Positions 51,501-63,100 of a stretch of DNA of 64,000 bases are shown here, one piece after another; position 1 is the stretch's first letter, and every line of letters starts with the position of its first letter. Location: assembly GCA_033239005.1 (NCBI GenBank), contig BSQZ01000108.1, positions 561,001 to 625,000 of the forward strand, in the 5' to 3' direction. Made by a program: the position numbers and the translations under genes. The notes below the pieces were generated by a model that did no database searches, was not told where the DNA came from, and saw nothing but the letters and a program-made list of their open reading frames with translations. This stretch comes from Lamellibrachia satsuma (Eukaryota > Annelida > Polychaeta > Sabellida > Siboglinidae).

Positions 51501-52780
51501 CAAAAATTGTGTGTATTGTGCTAACTACAGTACAGACCCATATATCACTAACCTCTGTAAAGTAATGGAACATATCATCCTAAGCAACATGTGGAAACAC
51601 CTGCCCAAGCATAACATCATTCTCCACTTCCAACACGGATTCCAGTCGGGACTGTCTTGTGAATCTCAACTCATTAAGACAGTCCACGACTGGATGACTG
51701 CTATGGACAACAAAACCCAAATTGACGCAATCCTGCTTGACTTTGCCAAAGCTTTCGACAAAGTGCCTCACCTACGGCTACGTCTTCTATCAAAATTGAC
51801 CTCCTACGGAATCACTGGAAACACTCAAAATTGGATCAAATCCTTTCTATCCAACCGCAAGCAGAGTCTCATCTGGTGTCCCACAGGGTTCAGTTCTAGG
51901 ACCTGTCCTCTTCTTACTCTACATAAATGACATAAATGGGAACATCAAATCTTCTATATGCCTTTTTGCAGATGATAGTATTATATATCGTAAAATTTCT
52001 TCCAAAACCGACCACAAAATTCTCCAAACTGACCTAAGCCAACTACAAACATGGTCAGACAAATGGCAAATGGAATTTAATGTATTTAAATGCGTCCACC
52101 TTCCAATAACAAACAAAACTAAACCCAGCACACACAAGTACTCGCTTTCTGGCCAGCCATTATCCACCGTATCCAGCCACTCATACCTCGGAGTAAAATT
52201 GGATTCCAAATTAACCTGGACAAATCACGTCACTGACATAACTTCAAAATCTTCGAAATGTTTAGGCATGATTAAACGAACTCTTGGCCCATGTAAACCC
52301 GAAGTTAAACAAACAGCCTACAACATGCTAATCCGGCCAAAACTTGAGTACTCTTCACCCATATGGTATCCCCACACCTTTTCACAAGTTAAAAGCCTTG
52401 AAAGAGTGCAACACTCTGCTGCCAGATTTGTTAAAAATGATTACAGATGGAACACAAATCCAGCAGATCTAATTACTGCCCTTGGATGGCCAACCCTCGA
52501 ACGAAGGCGCATTATCAAACAAGCCACAACCTTCTACAAAATTCTAAACAACATTATTGAGATCACCCCCCCTCCAGGCCTACTAACTCGCTCTCGAACC
52601 CGTGGACAATACATAGCCCCCAAGTGTATAATGCAATGGTCTTTTCATTTTATCCCAGAGCCATTCGCATATGGAATATGATTCCACCAAAAATTACCAA
52701 CATAAAAAACCCAAAATCATTTCAAGAAGCTATTATGGAACTCCCTTTCACCACACCTCCTCATCTAAACTGCCTTTAAA
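51500..52780 (+). mobile_element. Non-LTR retrotransposon ORF2 with internal deletion
   Basis: A plus-strand LINE with good RT motifs: TNLCKVMEHIILSN, HGFQSGLSCESQLI, LLDFAKAFDKVPHLRL, YGITGNTQNWIKSFLSNRKQ. A short deletion with frameshift near 51870 removes the residues before SGVPQGSVLGPVLFLLYIND. The catalytic FADD box (CLFADDSIIY) is intact in the new frame. Then come SHSYLGVKLDSKLTW, YNMLIRPKLEYSSPIWYPHT, ERVQHSAARFVKNDY and a 3' AFAYGIW-type end. Younger-looking than the other copies. It lies upstream of ATAD5, in sense. Confidence 0.9.
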
Positions 52781-52899
52781 ATACAGTGCTCAGCGTAAAC
52801 TTATCCATGGTGTGGGTATAGAGACTGTCTATGTGTGCATGTGGCAAGGCAGCGACAGTATCCATACACATAACCAACCTATTAAAAATTTTCGTTAAA

Positions 52900-54132
52900 C
52901 ATCCTATACATAAAATAAATAAAACTATCAGATAAAAACCATTTCAGCAACATTAATGATACTAGTCTTTTAATCGAATGTACCACCCACAGCGCATGCG
53001 CACAGTCCACCACAAACTCCTGCGTTAGTCCAAGTTTGGGCTGTTTGGAGTAAACCACATGAGAGACTTGAGAGTATCATACAGAGCAGAGGAAATACTC
53101 GTATTTTTTTAACATTTTGTTAAAAATGCCATAACTTTATTTGTACGGATATTTTAATAATTTGATCAGGCTTTGAAAACACTTTAATAGGGATGATAAT
53201 TATACACCACCCAGTCATTTATCATTAATAGTATTAAGTAACTCAGTGCAATAGATAGGTAGATTGGTTAATTAACATGCAAAGTCAACAGACCGACACA
53301 TTTCAATAAACGAAGTTTACAAGAGCATTTATTGGGGTCATACATATACATTGCTCAACTCAACTCAACTGATGCAATTAATAAGTTAATATTGGCTAAT
53401 TAGTGCGCACAGTCAACAGACTGACACAATGCAATAAAAGGCCATAACTTCTATGATTATGTCTTTATGAATGTATTTGTATAATGTGTTGTGAGTTTTG
53501 TATATTTTTTTATATATCCCCAATAGTAATACATACCCTATGTGAAATAAAATTTGTCTAAATGATTCATTTCTTGTTTATAGTTGTGATTTGGCCTAAT
53601 TATATTGATTCTGCATGCAAATATTGTTAAGTTGTTTTCCATACCCACATCCCCCATTAAAATAAGTGAAAATTCACATAATGTATTAGATCACAAAAAA
53701 TCTTGCAACTTGGTCTTGAGGTTTATGCAGCAATTTTGTCCAGTGACATCTTGTCACAAAACAACTTTTTGTAATCGTATAATTAATTGTAACTGTTTAA
53801 CAAGTATTTTAGCAAATTTTTTTAATAATTAATTTGCACTCAATCAATAAAATAATTAATAACAATTAGTTTGCACTCAATCGATATAATAATTAATTGC
53901 TATTGTGATTTAGAATATAAATCTCTTGCACAAATTTTTTCTGTTTTTCTTTCCAAAATCACTGAAAACTTGCAATATTTCCTCAAATGGCTCTACTGAA
54001 TTCAGATGCAGTACATTTAGTTTCTTGATCCATTTGTGAAAGAGACATTTCCTGTATTAACATTGTGCATGCATGTTTCAGTATTTCTTCCCTGGGAGGC
54101 TGGAAGAGGGTTGACTGCTTTCACAAGAAGAC
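52900..54132. promoter_or_regulatory. ATAD5 upstream region
   Basis: AT-rich DNA without coding content before the inferred ATAD5 start. A short repeated motif GCACTCAATC.ATA.AATAATTAAT occurs twice near 53835-53895. The actual promoter could not be located. Confidence 0.35.
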
Positions 54133-57100
54133 ATGGCGGAGGAACTAGAAGGGGTAATTAACTAACATGATAACATAAATAAAAGTAATATTTGTTCACT
54201 TATTAAATCAAGCAACATTTAAGCTTACAATATAAAACACACCAATGGCATATGTAAAATATCTTATTTTTGGATACTGAACAACCTGTAAATGTTTAGA
54301 TGGCATTTGGATGGAATCGGGGATGCATACAGTAACACTCACTGATTGTGTTGCTTAAACTTGCTTTTGGTTTTGTGTTACAGGAGTTGCAGGTCGCGTG
54401 CACAATCAAGATGAAGTCTATAGCATCTTTCTTCAAACCACCTGTTGCAGCCTCAGACAACAAGATTGTGACTGAGCCCATAGAATGTGCCCCCTCTGCC
54501 GAAAGTGACACAGTCGCCAATGAACATCATCAGGCAAATGAAGAAAAGTGCCATAAAGAAAATCAGAACTCGGATGACGGAAAGCTGGAACGACATCGTG
54601 TGAATGGTTTGGTAGTTGATTGTAAAGGAAATTCAAACAGACGACCTAGCAATAGTGTGAAAGAAACAAAACCAGAGAGCCAGATAGCAGGTTTGGTTAT
54701 AAAACAGTACACAAGTGATTTGAACAGTTCATTGGACGAGTTTCAAACACCAAGAAAACCGACTACGTTACGTAAGACCAAGAAGAGATCACAGAAACCA
54801 GGCAGACAGAAACGGGACGTCTTGTGTTCTGATGACGGAAAATCAACAAAGAAAGCAAAGGTATTGGACATGACTGACAAGTCCGTGTCAAAAGAAGAGA
54901 ATGATCCGGTTTTAGAAATTTCATATGAAGATTTTCTGCGAGAAAATACCTTGACAGAGAAAACTGATGAAACCGCATCGGAAGACAACACTAAACAAAC
55001 AAAAACTGAAGAAACCTCATCGGAAGACAACACTAAACAAACAAAAACAGAAGAAACCGCATCGGAAGACAACACTAAACAAACAAAAATTGAAAAAAAG
55101 ACTGAGAATATTAAATGTTTCGCAGAAAGGAAGAGTGAAGAAGACAATGTTTCCCACAAGACGAAGAAATTGCGAACCAGACAATGTAAAACAGCTAATG
55201 AGACTCTGAAAACTTCCACGTGTGATTTGACAGACGATGAAAAACCGAAACCGCCTGCGGTGAACATAATGAATTTCTTCTCAGCATCTCATAAAAGTGA
55301 TGCAAATAGAAAGTCTACTGATCAGTTGGTTGTTCTAACAACAGCTGAGGTCCACAGCCCTCCAACGCCATCGGAACACAGGGTGTTCAACATATTTAGT
55401 CCTAAGCAGAGAAACTCTGGTGGTGACCACACAACAAAGGACAATAAACAGGAAAATAATTCTTGTCCAAGTCCAGTTGCCACGACAACTGCCAAGAAAC
55501 GGAGTTCAAATGTGATTGTTGAATCGGCAGAAGTTGATCTTACAATAACAGAGATTGAACCTCCGCTTGTCCAGGAGCATTCTGGGAAGTCATCACCAAA
55601 AGTTAAGAACAGCTCTTCAAAGCAGGAGAGAGGAAAGGTAGCTTTGGCAAAAGGAAACAGCGCGGGAAAGAAAGTCACTGAAGATGCCAGGGCTTCAAAA
55701 CAGAAAGGGAAGGAATCAGAATGTACGATGAAATCAAATGTGAATCCTGCTAAAGAAACGTCGCACAAAGGCAGTGTCATCTTAGAGAACACAACACACG
55801 AAGACATCACAGAAAATGTCACAAAATCGGATGACAAACATGGAATGACAACTGATTCTGCAATAATAGAAAGCAAGGATTTAGAAAAGAGAAAGACTTC
55901 CATAGCGGTGAAGATTGCTAGCTTACAGAGCATCGCCCTCCCCACCGGAAGGTCACAGACACAAATGACCTTGAACTACAGCCACAGAAAAGACGAAGGT
56001 TCCGTGCTACAGAAACCGTTGAAAAGCCGAAAAAATAAGAATGTGACAAGACGACGTCGACGACTTGACTCGGAGGGGACACCAGACGAGACGTCTGAAG
56101 ATGACATCATCGCAAGAGATGTTATGACAGACAGAAGGAAGACGCATCATCAACGGAAAGTGCCAAAGTCACGAAGAGACAATGAACTTGTTGCTGTGGG
56201 TACTACCCCTAAAAAGGGGACTATCTCAGAAGATGTATATGAGTCGGTGTTTGTTGAGACGGGATGTCGACTGAGGAAGACGCCAATTAAGTTAAAGATA
56301 ACAAGGTATGTGATATCGGGCTTTTGATGATTTAATTAAATGTGATCAATGCAGCTTTGTGTTAATTGTGTAAAAATGTTATGTTCCTGTTTGTGCATTT
56401 GGTGATTGTCTATAGGGTATGGGGTTTGATTATGGTGCCCTTTGATATTTTATAATTTTGATATTTTATTTGATAGCATTGTTGATATTGTGTGGCTTGT
56501 GTATCTATCTTTATAAAAAATATACTTTCAGAATTGCAAAGTCTGCAGATTTGGCGGACCCCAGAAAACAACAGAAGTTGGTAAGTTTGTTTTTGTACAC
56601 CATTGGTTGCTTGTATGTGATGAAATACCTTTAAGAGTATTTAATTACAATTTCTTTTGCAGGTAGTTTTATTGCAGGTTGTGCAGACAGAGCATACACC
56701 CTGCAAACTCCAGTTTTCAAAAAAGGCTATGGTAGTTGGTGATATCCGTGTGTCAAAACTATCATAATTCGTTAATCCCATCGCAAGTCAGGCTCGTTAA
56801 TGGTCAAATTTATAGTGTGAAAATGTTAAGTAATAAGTGCAGTAGCCTTAACTGTACAAAATCTGATTACTTTCATTGTGAAATGTTATATAAAAATTAA
56901 AGTATAAACTGTCTGTTCTGATGTCTTCACCACCCAGATGTATTTTAATGAACCACAATTATAAAATATTAGTGATATTTGTTAGTGCATTTTTTCTGCC
57001 CAAACTGTAGTTATTGAGAAAAATTATATTGAACTTTTTTCTGCCAGATCCCCATTTCCATGGTAACAACAAAATAGCTGCCATTTTGAACAAATATTGG

Positions 57101-60100
57101 CAAATTGAGATTCAATGCCTTTTTTTTAACAAAGATTACAACATCTTGAAGAACCATCTTCAGTATACACTCTATTACAAACCTGGCAGCAAACAAATTC
57201 TTCTGAAAAAAATACTTGTTTTTTTAGCAACAAATACTTATGTAGCTTTCAAACTTTTTATTATTTTCATAATGTGCCAGCTGCATAGAGAATAGTAGTA
57301 GTAGTGGTGGCCAGCTTCTGTCTCGTGAGACAATGCTTGTGTTTGCTGCATCATGTCAGTTGATTGTGAGCATGACGCCTCGCATGCCTGATCTGGTTTG
57401 CTTTGATGTCTATAGCAGAATCGCCAGTAAGACTTGTTCGCCAGGTAGGTTGTTCTTCAGCAACTGTTTGCCAGTGCATAGGATCGATGCCATAATCTTT
57501 CAGGTCTCTTTTTGTAACATCTTTGTATCGCAATTTGGATCGGCCAACTGGTTGTTTGCCTCCAGTTAACTCCCCATTCATAATTTGTTTAGGAAAGCGG
57601 CCAGTGGGCATATGGTGAACGTGACCAAGCCAACATAGCTGTTTTAGAATGCTGCTTAGTGGAGTTGAGTTGCAGCGTTGTAGGATTACCAGGTTGGTAA
57701 TTTTGTCTTGCCATTTCACGCCAAGGATAGTACGTAGGCAGCGTAGGTGGAAACTGCTTAATTTTAATTCCTGTTTCCGATAGGTAGTCCAGGTCTCTGC
57801 ACCATACAAAAGGATGCTGAGCACGCAAACATGATACACTTTCAGTTTTGTAAGTAGTGTCAGGCTCTTGTTGGACCAAACTCTTTTTGAGAGTCTTCCA
57901 AAGGATGTTGCAGCTTTACCTAGTCGTGTGTTAAGTTCCTTGTCAAGCGTGAAAATGTTGGACATGATGGATCCTAAGTATGAGAAGTTCTCCATGGTTT
58001 CGAGTGTTTAATCACTGAGGGTGATCTTGGCTACTTGAGTCCCGTGGCTCATGATGACTGTAATTTTGACACTGATGTTGAGGCCAACCACTGAGCAAGT
58101 ATTGGAAAAACTGACTATGGTAGACTGCAGCTGTTCCTCGGAATGAGAGCAGAAGGCAGCGTCATCTGCATAGAGGGCCTCGCACACATGTAACGTTGTT
58201 GTTTTGGTCTTAGCCTTTAAGCGTGATGTAGAAAATAAATTGGCATAAAATCTGGTTCTCAGGCCCACACCAAGGCCAGCAAGGTTAGCATTTTGCTTTG
58301 CTTTTCTCAATATTACAGAGAAGTATATCCTGAAAAGAGTTGGGACCAGAACACAGACTTGCATCACACCATTTACAATGGGAAAGGGTTCTGATATCAT
58401 TCCATCGACTTGGGCAGTGCCTTGCATGTTTTCATGGAATAATTTGATAAGATCAAGTAAGATTGGAGGACATCCAACTTTCTTGAGAGTAGTGAAGAGT
58501 GATTCTCGATTCACATAGTCGAAAGCTTTCGTGAGATCCACAAAGGTCACGTGGGGTGGCATCTGTTGCTCCCTTGTTTTTTCTTGTAGTTGTCTTACAC
58601 AGAAAATCATGTCTGTAGTTCCTCTACCTGAGTGGAGTCAGGGTACACCGTTCGGCCAGTGTTTGTAGATGTGTAAGAATAATATGTGTAAACATTTTCC
58701 CTACAACACTTAGCAGAGATATTCTTCTGTAGTTATTGCAGTCACATTTGTCGTCCTTGTTTTTGTGCAGAGTAATTATATTTGAGTCCCTCATTTCCTG
58801 TGGGGCTGTGTGTTCTCACCAGCACTTTAAGAGTAGAATGTAGAGTGGTGATAACAACACTTGTTTGCCAGCCTTGATCAGGTCTGTAGGAATCGCATCT
58901 CTGCCTGAGGCTTTGTTATTTGACAGTATGGCAACAACTGCCTCCATCTCTGAACTGTGAGTCATCGTCAAGTTCTTCCATAATCTCCATGGATGGCACT
59001 TTGTCAATTGCAGATGTGGTGTATGGGCTTTCCGTGCCGTAAAGATCTGGCATCACTACAGTGAAGTCCGCGAAATCTAGGTCAGGCAGCCCGTGACGTC
59101 AGAACAGGCGGAAACTACTGGGCCTACTGCGTGTATTGTGCGCCATTGTTTACATTCTTTTAATCCATCCATTGATAATACAGCATCATATTTTTCGTTA
59201 TAAAATTCAGATAGTTTGGAACTATTACATATATTTAGCAAGTGCAGACATGTTGAATCGTTGTGTAGTGTATTGGTGTAGCAATACACCAAGTGAAACA
59301 GTAAGCCTACACAAGTTTACAAGTGACAAACATCGTCAACAAATAAGGGCCCGATTCCTCCGCAGAACCCGTGCACGTTGGCATTTAAAAGAATCTGTTT
59401 TCATATGCAGCAAGCATTTTTTCGACATGGGATATGCCAAGAGACTGGTGTTGAAGGAAAGTGCAATTCCAACCATCTACCCAACCGTTAATACGGACGC
59501 TAGTAGTGGAAAAAAGACCACAGCCAGTACCAGTACCCATGGTGTCACAGCTACCAGTTCAACGTGCCAGCAGTCCACAGTGAGAAAAATCAAAGTCTGG
59601 CTTATATTTATCATAAATAGTTTATAGCATGCTTATAAAATGCAAGCACTAAAGATAATTTACAGAGTATTTAAATAGTCAAATTATCACTGCGAGACGT
59701 GTGGGACGGCTTCTGCCTGTGCACCATCGCCGTCGGACAGAGCATGTTTATCCTCGACCCGCACAAACACAGTCTGTGCCTCTGGGTCATGCATGTAGGG
59801 TTGTGGGCCGGCTAGGGGCTCAGGGTCTGCATAACACTCCCCAATATTGCTATCCACATCTTCTAAAGAAGAATGAGATGAATCTGACATTGTGTTGCGA
59901 GAATATCGTCGGCAATTGCTAGATGTCGCTACAAACTGGTACATTTTGTATGTACAAAACATGATCAAATAAGCTCTTTTATGGGGTGACCAAGGGAATT
60001 TAAAAATTATTTGAATAGCAGTAAATAATTTTTGGAGTATGGACAATGCAGTTTGGGAGGAAAAAAATTCATTTCGCGTACCCTTTAAATATGTTTCCCT

Positions 60101-63100
60101 TGCCATTCAGCATTCAATGTAAACGTGATATTGACCTTGCCATTCAGCATTCATTGTAAACATGATATTGACCTTGCCATTCAGCATTTAATGTAAACAT
60201 GATATTGACCTTGCCATTCAGCATGCAACGTAAATGTGATATCGGCTGTGTCATTCAGCATTCAATGTAAATGTGATATCGACCTTGCCATTCAGCATTC
60301 CATGTAAATGTGATATCGGCCTTGCCATTCAGCATTCAATGTAAATGTGATATTGACCTTGCCATTCAGCATTCATTGTAAACATGATATTGACCTTGCC
60401 ATTCAGAATGCAATGTAAACATGATATTGACTTTGCCATTCAGCATTCAATGTAAAAATTATGTTGACCTTGCCATTCAGCATTCAATGTAAAAATTATA
60501 TTGACCTTGCCATTCAGCATTCAATGTAAACATGATATTCAAGGCGACACATTCAAGTTAAACACATTAAATTATATGAAAAAATTTTGCTGCATTAAAA
60601 CATGTTTTGGCAGTCAACAAGAATAAATATAGTTTAAAATTGAAGCCCATTTTTTGTAGGGACCGTTTTTTAAAAAATTTTAAAACCCTTGCACGAACAC
60701 TTAAAATTTATTATTATTCAATATGCATGCTACTCATGTCTTCAACTGTGATATGATAAATATCTGCAAAAAAGTCTGTTATCAACGCATTCGTTAATTC
60801 GGTGTTTGACATTTCAGGCGAAACTGAGTCGAGCGCAACGACTCCTACTCAAGGCCAAGACGAAGAATGGAAAGAAGCCAGCCATATTTATGTCATCTAG
60901 GTCATGTGACAGTGACGAGTTGAGACGGTCGTCACGACGAAGTAGCATGGCTGCCAAGTCCGCCATCATGCTCTGCTATGAAGAGGTAAATGTACTGCAA
61001 ATAATCTTGCATATTAGGTTATTGCATAGACTATTAATGATAATAATAATTAATCTCATCAGTGACATTTTGCTTGCTGTCACCTCGAACATTAGCCTCT
61101 GGTCACTTTGTTGAAAAATAATTTTTCAGCAAAGTGACACGGTATTGTTTTAACAGAATATCTTTAGTATATATGAATTGTCTACATTTTATTTTGTTGC
61201 ATTATGATATTGTTGCCAGTACATGGAAACTTTCAAATTAAATACATTTTGTCCAATGGATGGATGAATTATCAAAACATGTTTGTTTGTAAAATAATTA
61301 TATAAAAAATTAAATGGCGGTCTTATTAAATCTTGTGAATGGTCAACGTTGATGTGATGTAATGATATTTAAATATACTTTCGGCAAACAAATATTTCAC
61401 ACACTTTGATGTTATTTATGAACAGGTGACGTGGAAAGAGCAGAAAGTCATTGACACAGTTTCAAAGAAAAGTGAGACGTCTTCTTCGAAAAGAACAACA
61501 GAGAAGTTGGTAGAAATATCGACAGAAAAGAAAGAAAGAGAAACTTCAATCTTGAAAAGAAAGGCTGCAAAAACACATTCAAAAACACCGTCTGGAAAGA
61601 CTTCGCCACGGGGGAAGGTCCCATCGCCCTCCTCTGGCAGGAAAGGAAATCTGTCGAAGGGGAAGATTGGAAAGCCAGAAAGAGGTTCTCATGGGATAAG
61701 AAAGCAGACAGACAGTGTCTCCGGAGGTGATCCACGGAAAATATCAAAGTCAGCGGTGAAGATTGTAGAAGTTGGCAACAAAGAGAAAGCTGCAAAGAAG
61801 ACATTGCATGGAAAAGGAAATCAAAAGAAAGGTAAAATAAGTTATGTTTAATTTGAATGTAATGTTTTATAAGAATGCCAGTCTCCAGTGCTGTGACCAA
61901 TTCAGAAGTATACGTCTCGGTGACCTTGATTTGAGGAAGCTTCCTAAAGCCATTTTGAGTTTTATATATGATGCTGCATACCAAAACCAGGCTTTTCAAG
62001 TAAATTTGACAAAATAATTTTATTACAGATTCAAATAGAGCAGACTCATAGCTTTAAAATTACACCAAGATGATCAGTGTATCTTACTACTGGGCCAAGA
62101 TATTCCACTTGAAGTGTATACTTTCATGGAATAACAGATCCGAGAAAATCAGCTTTAAAAAAATGGCATTGCAAAATTGCGTCTCCCATAGTAACCATGT
62201 ATTTATAATGCTCCAAATGTCATGAAATTTTGCAAACACCTCCAAAAGGTGTGTATAAAGAACATTCAGAAGTATAAAAACATAATATTCACTCAATGCT
62301 ACCACACTGAAAATGTGGTACCCCGGTATAGTCAATAGATGTTGATCGGCGGATCTCGATGTTCGGGTAGGTGTGTATGGAATCACTAGCGACGACAGAT
62401 ACACTGGGTAGAGATGATGCACGGCGCGAAACACAAGTAAAAGAAGTTTGATTCGCTGACGAACAGGCAACCAATGTAAACTGAATAAAACTGGTGTTAT
62501 GTGATGCGGGTTCCAGTAATCAGCCGTGCCGCAGAGTTTTGAATCATCTGCAGTTTCCGCAGCTGCGTTTTGGGCAGTCCATAAAGCATAGCATTGCCGA
62601 AGTCCAAGTAGGACATGACTAAAGCATGAATGATTGTTCTATACCTTGGATTATCGTAATTAGTTCCATTATACTTGTCGATGCTTAGTCCTGCAAGTGC
62701 AGATTAACTTTATTATTTTGTTTGTGCAGGACCTGTCAACCTGACGCTATCAGTAACTTCATACGTCAACAAAACACAAAGCTAAGGCTTACCAGCATCC
62801 AGCGATATGGCGGTCAATGATGAAAAAAAAATGTAAACGTGCTGGCTGCGCACACACGCTTACTTTTTTGGCCAATCAGTGAGCATTTTGTAACTTCCAT
62901 AGCAACAACAGCACTTGTTGCTGGATGAACTATGTTAAATAGGAGCTGTTTCATTGGTTTAGAGTAAGAAATTTCCAATTACACGTGTAGTTGACGTCAT
63001 AAGTGTTCCAGCCATGTATAACGTGGGGTTTCCCATTTGTAAGCGCATGAAGAAAGTCAATCAAAAACACGTAAACATGGGCTTGTTTCAGACTTCTCAA

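Noticed and set aside
54743..55267. Minus-strand 174-aa frame opposite ATAD5 exon 2
   Set aside because: Shadow of the lysine/serine-rich coding strand; no family resemblance.
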